Source of the DNA: Arthrobacter sp. MMS18-M83
Lineage (GTDB): Bacteria > Actinomycetota > Actinomycetes > Actinomycetales > Micrococcaceae
Assembly: GCF_026683955.1 (NCBI RefSeq)
Contig: NZ_CP113343.1
Coordinates: 2,852,001 to 2,916,000, forward strand
Length of the DNA stretch: 64,000 nt
Direction: 5' to 3'
Shown here: positions 16,916 through 26,380 of the stretch, piece by piece
Numbering within the stretch: the stretch's first letter is position 1
Layout: the number at the start of each line of letters is the position of its first letter
Position numbers and translations under genes: made by a program
The notes under the pieces: generated by a model
Told to the model about the DNA's origin: nothing
The model's input: the letters and a program-made list of their open reading frames with translations, nothing else
The model's database searches: none

Positions 16916-17487
16916 GAAATAGAGCGTACCTGCTGCGGGTCGAGGTGCTGTGCCTGCTGCCCGGCGCCCGGATGTCCTGCTGCGAGGGCGGCCCGCGTGT
17001 GGGCTACGATCCCGGGGACGGCCGCGCGGATGAGGTTCCACGTGACGTCGAAATCGTGGTGGCCGCCGTACCAAGGATCCTCGATGCCCAGATCCAGGGT
17101 GCTCCGGCCGGCCACCGCGGGGTCGAAACTGCGCAGCATCCGGATTTTGGCGAGCGTTTGTGAGTCCGGGGCGGCCTCGTGCAGCCAGCCGTAGTGGTCC
17201 ACATCGAGGGCCAGGATCAAGTCCCGTTCCCGGAACCATTCCTGCCGCCAACTCCTGGCCACGTGCTTCTCAGAGCGGATGCGGTGCGCCGAAAGGACAC
17301 GGGCGGCGCGTGGGTCGATGGGGTGCCCGGCCTCGTATGACGTGGTCCCAGCGGAGTCCACCACAACCGCCCCACCCAACCCTCCGGCGTCGAACGCTTC
17401 GGTCAACATCAGCTCAGCCATGGGCGAGCGGCAGATGTTCCCCGTGCAGACGGTGATGATGCGGTATGGGCTCGACGCTGAGTACAT
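16912..17487 (-). CDS. Low-molecular-weight protein-tyrosine-phosphatase-like protein
   Basis: 191 residues. The P-loop CTGNICRS (C-x5-R-S) lies at residues 14-21 and the general acid Asp is in EDPWYGG, the complete signature of this phosphatase family. Cytosolic. A ~35-residue extension follows the domain. Its TGA overlaps the ATG of the downstream kinase-PabB gene, so the two are coupled, although no functional link is known. Confidence 0.9.
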   Translation of the reverse strand: MYSASSPYRIITVCTGNICRSPMAELMLTEAFDAGGLGGAVVVDSAGTTSYEAGHPIDPRAARVLSAHRIRSEKHVARSWRQEWFRERDLILALDVDHYGWLHEAAPDSQTLAKIRMLRSFDPAVAGRSTLDLGIEDPWYGGHHDFDVTWNLIRAAVPGIVAHTRAALAAGHPGAGQQAQHLDPQQVRSIS

Positions 17488-17588
17488 GCAGCAAGCATGG
17501 GGGATGCCACCCCGTCTTGGCTAGTCAAAAAGTTGGGAGATTAGAGAATTTGTAAAGTCGCTGTTGTGGGCGTAAAAGTGGCCGTTGC

Positions 17589-19181
17589 CTAGGTGCACAC
17601 CAGATCGCGACGGCGGTAGCCCACCAGCCCGGCAACGGCCAGGATGGCGGCGATCGCCAGGGTCCACCAGGTCGAAAGCCAGTCCGTTCCGGCCGAGAAA
17701 ACGTGAGGAACAACGTGGAAAGGACTCGTATCGAGCAGCCATTCCGGGACCTTCAATATCGGCCCGAAGAACGTGAGCAGCAGCCAGTAAACCAGGAGCA
17801 GCCAGGCGAGCGAACGCAGTTGCGGGGCAAGCCCGATGAGGGCAAGGGCCACCCCCACGGCGAGCCATATCGCTGGAAGCTCGGCGGCGCCCTGCAGCAC
17901 CACCTTGCCCACGTCGAGGGGAGAGCCGGAGACGTTGGACGCGGTGGCCAAAGCGAGGGAGCAAATGCCCATCCCCACCGCGGGAGCAAGGATGGAAAGC
18001 GCCGCAGTCGGTATGACGTGGCGCAACCGTGACAGCGGGGCGGACAATATCCACTCCGCCCTGCGCTCCTCTTCTTCCGCGAAGAAACGCAGGGCGAGCT
18101 GAATGCCCATCACCGCGCCGATGATCCCCAGGATGAGCACCAGGACTTCGACGAACGCGTAGGTTAGTTGTTCTTCCGTTGCGACCCGGAAGGCGATCAT
18201 TTGCCTGACGAAGGGGTTGCCGGCAAAGGCGCTGCTCAGGGTGCCCGTGACCAGACCGAACACCGTGCCCAGAATCAACAGGTTCACCCCCCACGTCCAC
18301 AGCGGCAGGCGGTTCAGCCGCGAGGTCAAGCCCCAGATGCCTGAGCGTCCCCGAGCCGGACCGGGCCTGGTGGGGATCAGTCCGAGACCAAAATCCCGCC
18401 GCGAAGACAACCACGCGGCGAGGATCACCAGTATTCCGCCGGCCCCCACCAGGAGCAGCAGCGGCCCGGCATTGTTTTCCGATGCCGGACGGATGTGCTC
18501 CGCCCAGCCCAGCGGACTGGCCCAGAGCAGCCAATCGGAGTCTTGGAGGGTGTCACCTAGTCCCCGCACGAGGTAGCTGATGCCGAGCACCGTACCTGCA
18601 AGGGTGTTGGCTGTGCGCGCCACGGAGCCCAGTTGCGCGGTCGCGGCTCCTACGCCTGCGAAGGCCACCCCAGTGCCTCCCATAGCGCCCCCCAGCGCAT
18701 AGGCCGACGCGGTCGGCGCTCCAGCCAGCGTCAACGCCGTCCCCACCAACAAGGCCAGTCCGGCGGAGGCCAGCCAGGCGAACAGGACGGCGGACGTCAG
18801 CCTCGCGAGCCTGCCCACGACTCCCGAGTCCAAAAGCTCGGCTTGTCCTGAGTCTTCGGTTGCCCGGGTATGCCGGGTTACTGCGAGAATCGCCATGAGC
18901 GCGGCGAAGAACATGCCGAACATCTGGATCCGCCACGTGGTGAAGCCGATCGCGTTGCTGAGATCCGTTGCGGGGCCTAGGAGCAAAGAGAAGGCCGGGT
19001 TGGTGGAAAGGCTCGATTGGAGAGCCAAGGCGTCCAACGGCGTGGGGAAGAGGGATCCGTAAACCGCGTAGACAACTACCGGAATGACCCCGAAGGCCAG
19101 AAACCAAGGCAGCAACTTCCAACGGTCCAAGCGGACCGCGTGGCGCAGCAGGGGCAGGGTCCCCGTGAACGCGCGGTTCAT
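17589..19181 (-). CDS. ABC exporter permease (tetronasin/antibiotic-efflux type)
   Basis: 530 residues with about 12 transmembrane helices in two similar halves. The N-terminus reads [20 protein letters not shown], as in actinobacterial permeases annotated with tetronasin or polyketide export. The central [17 protein letters not shown] loop is also typical. Its ATG overlaps the ATPase stop by 4 bp, so both are made together. The transported compound is unknown; there is no biosynthetic cluster beside it. Confidence 0.85.
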   Translation of the reverse strand: MNRAFTGTLPLLRHAVRLDRWKLLPWFLAFGVIPVVVYAVYGSLFPTPLDALALQSSLSTNPAFSLLLGPATDLSNAIGFTTWRIQMFGMFFAALMAILAVTRHTRATEDSGQAELLDSGVVGRLARLTSAVLFAWLASAGLALLVGTALTLAGAPTASAYALGGAMGGTGVAFAGVGAATAQLGSVARTANTLAGTVLGISYLVRGLGDTLQDSDWLLWASPLGWAEHIRPASENNAGPLLLLVGAGGILVILAAWLSSRRDFGLGLIPTRPGPARGRSGIWGLTSRLNRLPLWTWGVNLLILGTVFGLVTGTLSSAFAGNPFVRQMIAFRVATEEQLTYAFVEVLVLILGIIGAVMGIQLALRFFAEEEERRAEWILSAPLSRLRHVIPTAALSILAPAVGMGICSLALATASNVSGSPLDVGKVVLQGAAELPAIWLAVGVALALIGLAPQLRSLAWLLLVYWLLLTFFGPILKVPEWLLDTSPFHVVPHVFSAGTDWLSTWWTLAIAAILAVAGLVGYRRRDLVCT

Positions 19182-20140
19182 GGTGCGCGCCTACGGCCTC
19201 GCCCGGCGAAGAACGAGGTGTTCAGTTGTTGGTCGTCCTCGTTCCCGGAAGGATCATGTTGCTCGCCGTAGTGCTGGAGGAACAGGTCTTCAAGGCTCGG
19301 CGGTGTCACCGTCAGCGCGGACATCCCGTGGCGGGCAAGCACGCTCATTGCGTCCCCAAGGGTCTCTGCGTCCACGCTGAAATGCACGCGGTTCCCCTCG
19401 ATCCTCAGATCCGCGATTCCAGGCAACGCGGCCAACGCCCCGGGGTCATCATCGAGCGTCGCCGAGACGTTGGTGCGGGTCCGGCTGCGCATCTCTTCAA
19501 GGCTGTTCGTCTCCACGACCTTCCCTTTGCGGATGATGCTGATGCGGTCGGCCAGGGCTTCCACCTCGGCGAGGATGTGGCTGGAGAGCAGCACGGTACG
19601 CCCCAAGGTCCGTTCCCGGAGGATTTCCTCCCGGAAGGTCGCTTCCATCAGTGGATCCAAGCCGGCAGTCGGCTCGTCCAGGATCAACAGCTCGGCGTTG
19701 GAGGACAAGGCAGCCACGATGGCCACTTTTTGCCGGTTGCCCTTCGAGTAGGTGTGCCCCCGCTTGGAAGGATCCAACTCAAGGGTTTCCAGGAGATCTT
19801 TGCGGCGCTTTTCGTCCAATCCACCCCGCAGTCTGCCGAGAAGATCGATGGCCTCGCCTCCGGTCAGGCTGGGCCAGATGCTGACATCCCCTGGGACATA
19901 GGCAATGCGCTTGTGCAGTGGGACCACGTCCCGCCACGGGTCACCGCCAAGAACCTTGACAGTGCCCGAGTCCGCTCTGAGGAGGCCAAGGAGAATACGG
20001 AGGGTTGTCGATTTGCCTGCGCCGTTCGGCCCCAGAAAGCCATGGACTTCGCCTTCGAGGACCTCGAGGTCCAATCCGTCCAGGGCCCTGAACCGCCCGA
20101 ACGATTTCACCAGCCCCGAAATGCTGACCGCGGCAGTCAT
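19178..20140 (-). CDS. ABC transporter ATP-binding protein
   Basis: 320 residues. Walker [12 protein letters not shown]-loop region AYVPGD, signature YSKGNRQKV (a variant of LSGGQ), Walker [13 protein letters not shown] and the H-loop LLSSHIL are all present in order. The C-terminal ~90 residues are the usual regulatory domain of DrrA-type exporters. Partner of the permease that follows with a 4-bp overlap. Confidence 0.92.
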   Translation of the reverse strand: MTAAVSISGLVKSFGRFRALDGLDLEVLEGEVHGFLGPNGAGKSTTLRILLGLLRADSGTVKVLGGDPWRDVVPLHKRIAYVPGDVSIWPSLTGGEAIDLLGRLRGGLDEKRRKDLLETLELDPSKRGHTYSKGNRQKVAIVAALSSNAELLILDEPTAGLDPLMEATFREEILRERTLGRTVLLSSHILAEVEALADRISIIRKGKVVETNSLEEMRSRTRTNVSATLDDDPGALAALPGIADLRIEGNRVHFSVDAETLGDAMSVLARHGMSALTVTPPSLEDLFLQHYGEQHDPSGNEDDQQLNTSFFAGRGRRRAP

Positions 20141-20200
20141 GGAGTGAGCATACTCCCGCGCCGAGAGCGCGGACAGTATTCCCTGCGGACGGCCCGCGGA

Positions 20201-20294
20201 CGCCTCAACTTCCTACCGCTTTTGACCTACGTTGACGTCACCGATGGGGTTTTCCGGGGAAACGGAACCGGAAAACTGGTAGGAAGTTGAGGCG
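20201..20294. repeat. 94-bp inverted-repeat element
   Basis: Perfect 17-bp arms (20201-20217 and 20278-20294; arm CGCCTCAACTTCCTACC) enclose a 60-base centre. That centre has further symmetry (GTTTTCCGGGGAAAC) and a TGACGTCA palindrome. It lies between the ribokinase stop and the ABC ATPase start and does not encode protein. A structured transcript end between operons or a small mobile repeat are both possible. Confidence 0.75.
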
Positions 20295-20301
20295 GGCTAA
20301 G

Positions 20302-21246
20302 TTAGGAAATTTGCAAGTGCCCCAGGACTTCCTCGGCCCCGGGGTAGGCGGCTTGGGTGCCTTTCTTGGTGGTGGCGAGCGCCGCGGCAACCGATGCGAA
20401 CGCCGCGGCCTCCGCCAGGGTCTCACCTGCCGCGAGGCGCGCAGCCACTGCACCGGTGAAAGCGTCACCCGCGCCGGTCGTATCCACTGCATTGACCTTT
20501 GTAGGCGCGATCCGGGAGATCTGTTCCCCGGACGCGGCGAGTGAATCCAACACCACCGAGCCGTGGGAACCAAGGGTAACCAGCACACGCTGCAATCCCC
20601 GCTCGGCGAACTGGTTCCGGACCGGCTCCCAGGCGCTTGCGTGCGCGCCGGGGTGGGGCATCTCGGCGTCGCCCAGAAACATGGAGGCTTCATGGGCATT
20701 GACCAGCAGGACATCGCTCAAGTCGGCCAGGCTCTGCGGGATCTCGGCGTATGGCGAGAGGTTGAGCAGAACCGTTGCTCCGGCGTCGTGCGCTGTTTTG
20801 GCGGCGGCCTCAACAGTCTCAAGTCCGACCTCCAGGCAGAGGCAGAGCACCGCGGCGTCGTCGAAGGCGTCGGCCGACACATCCGCAGGGGCGAGCGTTC
20901 CGTTGGCGCCGGCCGAAATGATGATGTTGTTCTCCCCGTTCGCGTCCACCGCGATCACCGCGACGCCTGTGGCCACATCCGCGGAACGGCGGACGCGCGA
21001 CACGTCCACGCCTGCGCCTTCCGTGGAGGCGAGGAGCATGGCGCCGTTGGAGTCATTGCCGACGGCGCCGATCAGGCTTACCGTGCCGCCCAGCTTGCTC
21101 GCCGCGACCGCCTGGTTGGCGCTCTTGCCGCCGGGATTGACCGCGAAACCGTTGCCATGGACGGTTTCGCCCGGGAGCGGGAGCCGCTCGCAATAGATCG
21201 TCAGATCAGCGTTCAAGGACCCGACGACGACGATCCTGCGGATCAC
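20302..21246 (-). CDS. rbsK: Ribokinase
   Basis: 314 residues of the PfkB family. GGKSANQAV near residue 40 binds the sugar; DTTGAGDAFTG near 250 holds the catalytic Asp and anion hole. GTG start overlaps the MFS stop (GTGA). It phosphorylates ribose released from nucleosides. Gene order (hydrolase, transporter, ribokinase with a divergent LacI regulator) corresponds to the uridine operon uriR-rbsK1-uriT-uriH of Corynebacterium glutamicum. Confidence 0.9.
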   Translation of the reverse strand: MIRRIVVVGSLNADLTIYCERLPLPGETVHGNGFAVNPGGKSANQAVAASKLGGTVSLIGAVGNDSNGAMLLASTEGAGVDVSRVRRSADVATGVAVIAVDANGENNIIISAGANGTLAPADVSADAFDDAAVLCLCLEVGLETVEAAAKTAHDAGATVLLNLSPYAEIPQSLADLSDVLLVNAHEASMFLGDAEMPHPGAHASAWEPVRNQFAERGLQRVLVTLGSHGSVVLDSLAASGEQISRIAPTKVNAVDTTGAGDAFTGAVAARLAAGETLAEAAAFASVAAALATTKKGTQAAYPGAEEVLGHLQIS

Positions 21247-22670
21247 TTTTCAACCTCGGCTTCGAGGGGCTTGGGAATGAGCAGCGATGCCGCGAAGGCG
21301 GCAACCGTGATGGCCAGGCCGACGACGACGACCGTCAGGTAGGAGGCCTTGGCGTCGCCGAGCGCCGAGGTCGCCACGAGGACCGCAGGCAACACCAGGA
21401 AGCTCAGGCCAGCGCCGAGGTTGAACGCGCCGGCGTTCATTCCGGGCAGGAAGCCGGGGTTACCAGCCGGGGAGAGGACAACTCCGAGTCCGTTGAGCAT
21501 GATGTTGACCGTACCGGCGTACATGATGCCCAGCAAGGCCGTTCCCACGATCATGAGGGGCAGGCTGCCGAGGCCAAAGAACGCGATGATGGCCAGGGCA
21601 ACGATGCTGCCAAGCATGCCGATGCGCAGGACTTTGGTGTAGCCGAGCACCGGGGCGAGTCGGCCACTGATGGGTCCGAATACCCAGCCGAGGAGGGCAT
21701 ACGGGGTGAGGATCATGAGCGACATCTCGGTGGGGCCGACGCCGAAGCCGGGTGCAGCTGCCTGGACGTAAGCGGGGACGATGCCGTTGATGACTGCGAA
21801 GATGCCGGTCATGGCGAGGGTGGTGGTGAGCAGTGGTGCCCAGGTGGAACGTTGGCGAAGGTGGACGGTTTCCACCATCGGCTCCTTGGAGCGCGTCTCA
21901 ACCGTCCAGAATGCGGCGAATGCGGCAACAGCAACGGCGATCAGCCCGATGGCCAGCATCAGCGTGCCGGAGGAGAAGGCGCCCACTAGCTTGGAGCCCT
22001 CGTTGAGCGCCGTCAGGAGCGCGCCCACGGCGATCACGATGAAGAACACGCCCAGCCAGTCCATGGTGGTGCCGGCGGCTGGCTTGCTCTCACCGGCAAG
22101 GAAAGCGATCAGGGCTGTGGCCACGACTGCGAGGCCGACCATGAGCCAGAAGATGCTGCGGAAACCGAAGTGCTCGGCGAAGTAGCCGCCCACGAAGGAG
22201 TCGACGCCGGCCACGCCGCCGTTGACTGCCGTGATGAGGCCCATCAGGGCTCCGTACTTGCGCGGGTTGTTGACCGCGGAGCGGAGCATGATGAGGCACA
22301 GCGGCACGGTGGGGCCGCTGACTCCCTGGATGATGCGGCCCACGAATAGCCACGTGACATCCGGGGCCGTGGCTGCGACGACAGAGCCAACCGCCATCAG
22401 CAGCATCATGCCGAGGAGGATCTTCTTGCGTCCCACAATGTCGCTCAGGCGCGGCAGGAAGAGCGAGAACAGGGCTGCGGCGGTGAAGAACCAGGTCTGG
22501 GAGAGGCCGATGACTGCCTGGTCCGCGTGCAGTTCGTTGCCCATGGTGACCAGCGCGGGGCTGAGCATGGACGCGTTGAGCTGGAAGGCCACGCAGGCGG
22601 CCAGCAGGGCGACCATGAGGGCGGTGACGTTACCGCGGGTGGTCTTGGTTTCGGTGATCAGGGTGGTCAT
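21243..22670 (-). CDS. MFS transporter, probable uridine/nucleoside importer (UriT-like)
   Basis: 475 residues with ~14 hydrophobic segments. RLSDIVGRKKILL is the major-facilitator motif between helices 2 and 3. Placement between a nucleoside hydrolase and ribokinase genes points to nucleoside uptake; DHA2-type efflux is the family's other common role. The ATG directly follows the hydrolase TAA (TAAATG), indicating coupling. Confidence 0.83.
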   Translation of the reverse strand: MTTLITETKTTRGNVTALMVALLAACVAFQLNASMLSPALVTMGNELHADQAVIGLSQTWFFTAAALFSLFLPRLSDIVGRKKILLGMMLLMAVGSVVAATAPDVTWLFVGRIIQGVSGPTVPLCLIMLRSAVNNPRKYGALMGLITAVNGGVAGVDSFVGGYFAEHFGFRSIFWLMVGLAVVATALIAFLAGESKPAAGTTMDWLGVFFIVIAVGALLTALNEGSKLVGAFSSGTLMLAIGLIAVAVAAFAAFWTVETRSKEPMVETVHLRQRSTWAPLLTTTLAMTGIFAVINGIVPAYVQAAAPGFGVGPTEMSLMILTPYALLGWVFGPISGRLAPVLGYTKVLRIGMLGSIVALAIIAFFGLGSLPLMIVGTALLGIMYAGTVNIMLNGLGVVLSPAGNPGFLPGMNAGAFNLGAGLSFLVLPAVLVATSALGDAKASYLTVVVVGLAITVAAFAASLLIPKPLEAEVEK

Positions 22671-23735
22671 TTACTTGGCCTCTCCGCTTGCTGCAGCGGC
22701 TACTTCGACGGCGACGGCGGTGCTGGCGCCGCCGATGGTGGCGGGAGCGCCGGCGTCGGGCTCTCCGATGCTCGGCTCTCCGATGCGGACGATCGCATCG
22801 GTGACGAGGTTCCAGAACTTCTCGTGGTCGAGGTCGACGGCAACGGAGGTATTGCAATCAGCCGGTGCGGGGCTACGGAAATCGACCACGGTCATGCCAA
22901 GGGTGAGCTTGCCCTGCAGTTCGATGTCCACGGGGACCTTGCGGGTGGTCATCACGGTGGGATCGATGACGTAGGCCACGGCGCAGGGATCGTGGACCGG
23001 TGGATAGTCGAATCCTTGGGCGTCTTTGTAGGTCTTGGTGAAGAACTCCATCAGTTCCATGACGAACTTGGCCGGCCGGGTACCCACTGCGGCGATCTTC
23101 TCGACAACCTCCGGGGTGGCCAGGGCCTGGTGTGTGAGGTCCAGGCCGACCATGACCACGGGCCATTTTTCGTTGAACACGATGTGTGCGGCCTCGGGGT
23201 CGATGATGATGTTGAATTCTGCCACTGCGCTCCAGTTGCCCACGTGGTAGCCGCCGCCCATGAGGACAACTTCCTTGACGCGTTCTACGATGCGCGGCTC
23301 CTTGCGGGCGGCCATGGCGATGTTGGTGAGTCCCGCGGTGGGAACCAGGGTTACGGTGCCCGGCTCGTGCGCCATGATCGTTTCAATGATGAGGTCGACG
23401 GCGTGGCGGGAGTCCAGCTCGATGGTGGACTGGGGCTGCTCGGGGCCGTCCATGCCGGTTTCGCCGTGGATGTCCGGCGCGGTTTCGATGGAGCGAACCA
23501 GCGGGCGGTCACAGCCGGCGGCAAAGGGAACACCCGTGATGCCAGCGATGGTGCCTACCGAAAGGGCGTTGCGGGTGACCTTTTCGAGGGTCTGGTTGCC
23601 AACCACCGTGGTGACGGCGAGCAGTTCGATGTCCGGGTTGCCGTGGGCCAGCAGTAGGGCCACGGCGTCGTCATGCCCGGGGTCGCAGTCCAGGATGATT
23701 TTCTTGCGTTCACGGGTCATGGTGTTGGGGTCCAT
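22671..23735 (-). CDS. Nucleoside hydrolase, probable uridine hydrolase (UriH-like)
   Basis: About 354 residues of the IU-nucleoside hydrolase family. The N-terminal DCDPGHDDA is the Ca2+/ribose site, LMGGGYHVGNWSAVAEFN continues the active site, and HDPCAVAYV gives the C-terminal His-Asp. It splits nucleosides into base and ribose in the cytosol. A ~35-residue Ala/Gly-rich tail with a duplicated IGEP is extra. ATG 23735 is preferred since GGAG lies seven bases upstream; GTG 23747 and ATG 23720 are alternatives. Confidence 0.88.
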   Translation of the reverse strand: MDPNTMTRERKKIILDCDPGHDDAVALLLAHGNPDIELLAVTTVVGNQTLEKVTRNALSVGTIAGITGVPFAAGCDRPLVRSIETAPDIHGETGMDGPEQPQSTIELDSRHAVDLIIETIMAHEPGTVTLVPTAGLTNIAMAARKEPRIVERVKEVVLMGGGYHVGNWSAVAEFNIIIDPEAAHIVFNEKWPVVMVGLDLTHQALATPEVVEKIAAVGTRPAKFVMELMEFFTKTYKDAQGFDYPPVHDPCAVAYVIDPTVMTTRKVPVDIELQGKLTLGMTVVDFRSPAPADCNTSVAVDLDHEKFWNLVTDAIVRIGEPSIGEPDAGAPATIGGASTAVAVEVAAAASGEAK

Positions 23736-23818
23736 GTTCATCTCCACGTCATTGGGGCCTGCGTAAGGCAGGGCGCTAAAGCATTCAAGGGAATTCTGGC
23801 ACCGGCTCGTGCGTCACG

Positions 23819-23853
23819 TCAAGCGCTTAACGCAAATCGCGTCAAGCGCTTGA
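23819..23853. promoter_or_regulatory. Twin LacI-type operators of the uridine operon
   Basis: TCAAGCGCTTAA (23819-23830) and the perfect palindrome TCAAGCGCTTGA (23842-23853) are centred 23 bp apart, about two helical turns, between the divergent nucleoside hydrolase and regulator genes. The central CG and 12-bp symmetry are typical of LacI/GalR sites, so the divergent regulator probably controls both directions. Confidence 0.8.
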
Positions 23854-23898
23854 TGCCTTGCGGGCCGGGAACAGCTGGTTCCCGGCTACGATCGATGT

Positions 23899-24936
23899 AT
23901 GGAATCGGCGGAACGAGTGCAGCAGGCCCTGGTCCGTACGCAGCGCGTGACTGCGGCGATGGTGGCCTCCCTGGCAGGGGTTTCCACCGCCACGGTGTCC
24001 TTGGTTGCCAACGGGAAAACCCAGGGCAGGGTGTCCGAGGAGAACATTTCGCGCGTCCGCCAGGCCATCGCCGAGCTTGGTTACGTGGTGGACGGCATCG
24101 GCAGTTCCTTGGCCAAGGGCGTGAGCTCGATTGTGATCCTTGTGGCGCCGGACATTTCCAACCCCTTTTTCGCGAAGGTCATCGCCGGGGTCCGGGAATC
24201 GCTTGGTTCCGATTATCAACTGTTGCTCTCAGTGACCGACGCCGGTGAATTCCCGCGCGCTGACGACGTCCGGAAGCTCCTTGCCCTTCGCCCTGCGGGA
24301 CTGCTGGTAGATGCACCCAACGCGGCATTCCTGGAGGAGCTGTCCGTTGCCGGGCCGCTTGTCCTTCTCGATGCCCCGGGCCTTGAAACCTACGCCCCGT
24401 CGGTGAACCTCGATGTTGCCCATGGCGCCCGTGAGCTGGCCGCACATCTTGCTGCTTCGGGGCACAAGCGCGCGGCCTACGTGGACAGCGTGACGGGAAC
24501 GGCAACGTTCGAGGTGCGCCGGGCGGCATTCTTGGATGAGGCAAGCGCTCGCGGTATTTCCGTGGCAGACGCGCATATCACCAGTACAACCATCGACGTC
24601 GGGGCTGCCGCGGCTGCCTTCGCTGCCGCCTGGCCGGATTGGCAGCGTGCCGGGGTCACCGCCGTCGTCTGCGGAACGGACACGCACGCCTACGGTGTGT
24701 TGCAAGAGGCCCGTGTGGCTGGTGTCCGGATTCCGGAGGAACTGGCCGTTGCCGGCTTCGACGATCTGCCGTATTCGGCCACGAGCAACCCGAGCTTGAC
24801 CAGTGTGCATTTGCCGGCGACGACACTTGGGCTCAAGGCTGGCGAACAACTCCGCGGTCTCATGGAAGGCCGTGTGCTGGAGCCGCCGCAGCTGACGCTG
24901 GAGAGTTCGTTGGTGGTGCGAGGCTCCACGGCTTAA
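23899..24936 (+). CDS. LacI-family repressor, probable uridine regulator (UriR-like)
   Basis: 345 residues. The helix-turn-helix at ~15-40 (VTAAMVASLAGVSTATVSLV) is followed by the hinge helix and a periplasmic-binding-protein-like effector domain (ILVAPDISNPFFAKVIAGV, GFDDLPYSATSNPSLTSV). The first residues of the recognition helix suit CG-centred operators such as the pair just upstream. The effector is probably uridine or a product such as ribose, by analogy with C. glutamicum. Confidence 0.9.
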   Translation: MESAERVQQALVRTQRVTAAMVASLAGVSTATVSLVANGKTQGRVSEENISRVRQAIAELGYVVDGIGSSLAKGVSSIVILVAPDISNPFFAKVIAGVRESLGSDYQLLLSVTDAGEFPRADDVRKLLALRPAGLLVDAPNAAFLEELSVAGPLVLLDAPGLETYAPSVNLDVAHGARELAAHLAASGHKRAAYVDSVTGTATFEVRRAAFLDEASARGISVADAHITSTTIDVGAAAAAFAAAWPDWQRAGVTAVVCGTDTHAYGVLQEARVAGVRIPEELAVAGFDDLPYSATSNPSLTSVHLPATTLGLKAGEQLRGLMEGRVLEPPQLTLESSLVVRGSTA

Positions 24937-24942
24937 CGCTCC

Positions 24943-25566
24943 CTAGTGGATGACGGCGAGTAGCACGCCCACCGACATGAACAGTATGCCGAAGGTGCGG
25001 TTCAGGACCTTTTGCCCATGTTCATTGTGCGTAAACCGTTGGAATGAACGGGCTGCCAGAGCGAAGAAGAACCACATTACGCAGATGTCAATGAAAACGA
25101 TCGTGGTGCTGAGGACCAGGTATTGCGGAATCAGTGGCTGCCCGGGGCGGATGAATTGCGGCATGAAGGCCAGGAAGAAAACGATCGCCTTGGGATTGAG
25201 CAGATTGACCCACACGCCCCGCTGGAACATGGACCACGCCGGCTCGTTCCTTCGGGCTTCCACCTTCTCTTTGTCCAGGTCCGGCCGGTGCAGGAACTGC
25301 CGGATGCCCATGTACACCAGATAGGCCGCCCCGGTGTAGCGGATCACGTTGAAGACCACGGGCGAGCTCGAGACCAAAACCCCCACCCCGAGGGCCACGA
25401 TCAGGATGTGGATGATCAGTGCCGCCTGTTGACCCAGCACTCCCCAGATGGAGCGGCGGAATCCGGAGTTGAGCGAGTTGCTCATGGTGGAGATGGCGCC
25501 CGCGCCGGGAGTGAAACTGATCAGGGTACCGGCGCCCACCAGGGCCAGCCAAAGCGAAATTTGCAC
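24943..25566 (-). CDS. LysE/RhtB-family amino-acid exporter
   Basis: 207 residues with six hydrophobic segments. The N-terminal GTLISFTPGAGAISTMSNSL is the conserved re-entrant motif (P-G-P/A) and WVNLLNPKAIVFFLAFMPQF is the family signature. It exports amino acids such as homoserine, threonine or their derivatives. Start is a GTG at 25566. It converges with the LacI gene six bases away. Confidence 0.9.
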   Translation of the reverse strand: MQISLWLALVGAGTLISFTPGAGAISTMSNSLNSGFRRSIWGVLGQQAALIIHILIVALGVGVLVSSSPVVFNVIRYTGAAYLVYMGIRQFLHRPDLDKEKVEARRNEPAWSMFQRGVWVNLLNPKAIVFFLAFMPQFIRPGQPLIPQYLVLSTTIVFIDICVMWFFFALAARSFQRFTHNEHGQKVLNRTFGILFMSVGVLLAVIH

Positions 25567-25584
25567 CGATCCAGCTTATGCCCG

Positions 25585-25665
25585 CGGGACGCGGCGCCCG
25601 GACGCGTGGCTACTCGGATGCTGTGGCTACTCGGGACGCGGCGCCCGGACGCGTGGCTACTCGGA
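25585..25665. repeat. Two perfect 34-bp direct repeats
   Basis: Identical 34-bp copies at 25585-25618 and 25632-25665, plus a third partial copy of GTGGCTACTCGG between them. The core GGCGCCCGGACGCGTGGC is GC rich. They lie between the LysE and VapC genes and encode nothing recognised. Confidence 0.85.
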
Positions 25666-25687
25666 GCGCAACTGCCTGAATGCGCCG

Positions 25688-26086
25688 CTACCAGACCGTC
25701 TCGACCAACGGGAACCTATGGAATTCCTGATCGGCCGTGATGACCACCATGGATTCCACGATGGCTTGCGCCGCGATCAGCCTGTCGAAGGGGTCCCGAT
25801 GCTCCCAATCGAGGTGTCCGGCTGCGAGTGCATGCACGCTCTTGATGGACAGTTCCTCGTTGCACAACTCGGCGACGTGGCGCCCATAGCCCAGAAGCAG
25901 GCCATCCAAGCCCGGGAGCTTTCCCAGCTTGTGCTTGTAGCCGAGTTCGTAGGCGCTAGCCGATGACGCAACGAGCGGGTTATCGAAAGATTGAATGACA
26001 CGTCTCGCCTTGGGGGAGAGCTTTCGGGGATCGGTGAGAGCCCAGATCAGGGCGTGGGTGTCGAGGAGGTAAGGGGTGCTTCCCAC
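25688..26086 (-). CDS. vapC: PIN-domain toxin (VapC-like)
   Basis: 132 residues. LLDTHALIWAL gives the first catalytic Asp, SASAYELGYK the Glu, and HRDPFDRLIAAQA plus ITADQEFHRF the C-terminal acidic cluster; together they form a Mg2+-dependent RNase site. The HALIWAL version is the subgroup paired with Phd-type antitoxins. GTG start at 26086 lies inside the antitoxin gene (40-bp overlap), typical for such pairs. Confidence 0.9.
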   Translation of the reverse strand: MGSTPYLLDTHALIWALTDPRKLSPKARRVIQSFDNPLVASSASAYELGYKHKLGKLPGLDGLLLGYGRHVAELCNEELSIKSVHALAAGHLDWEHRDPFDRLIAAQAIVESMVVITADQEFHRFPLVETVW

Positions 26087-26298
26087 AGTGCAAGTTCCTC
26101 CTCGTCCATGGGCTCAAGAAAGTTGTCCGGGAGCTGTCCTTTGACGAATCCAAGGCGGCGCTTCGTGGGAGGCTCGATCATTACCAGCCGGGCGACGGGC
26201 CTGCCGGCCTTGGCGATAACCACTTCTTCGCCCCGTTCAACCATATGGAGAAGTTCGGAAAGGCGGGTTTTTGCTTCCTGGACGTTGTACTGTGCCAT
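26047..26298 (-). CDS. Phd/YefM-family antitoxin
   Basis: About 83 residues from ATG 26298. The N-terminal part (YNVQEAKTRLSELLHMVERG, then EEVVIAKAGRPVARLV) is the Phd DNA-binding and dimer domain. The acidic, aromatic C-terminal tail (EPMDEEELALWEAP) is the toxin-binding segment. It represses its own operon, and a 24-bp palindrome sits directly before the ATG. A longer in-frame start at 26397 runs through the operator and is rejected. Confidence 0.9.
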   Translation of the reverse strand: MAQYNVQEAKTRLSELLHMVERGEEVVIAKAGRPVARLVMIEPPTKRRLGFVKGQLPDNFLEPMDEEELALWEAPLTSSTPTP

Positions 26299-26322
26299 GT
26301 TGACCAAGTCTAGTTGGTCAAC
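26299..26322. promoter_or_regulatory. Operator of the Phd/VapC module
   Basis: Perfect inverted repeat GTTGACCAA-N6-TTGGTCAAC ends one base before the antitoxin ATG. On the minus strand its spacer contains TAGACT, a good -10 that would place transcription start at or next to the ATG. Repressor binding would cover the promoter core and the transcript may be leaderless. Confidence 0.7.
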
Positions 26323-26380
26323 CTCTGCGGCGTAAGGCACAGCGGCTCGATGGGTGTCCGCGACCCCCGGACGGCGACGT

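Noticed and set aside
15332..17194. 620-residue plus-strand open frame
   Set aside because: Shadow of the kinase-PabB and phosphatase genes; no domain and no ribosome-binding site.
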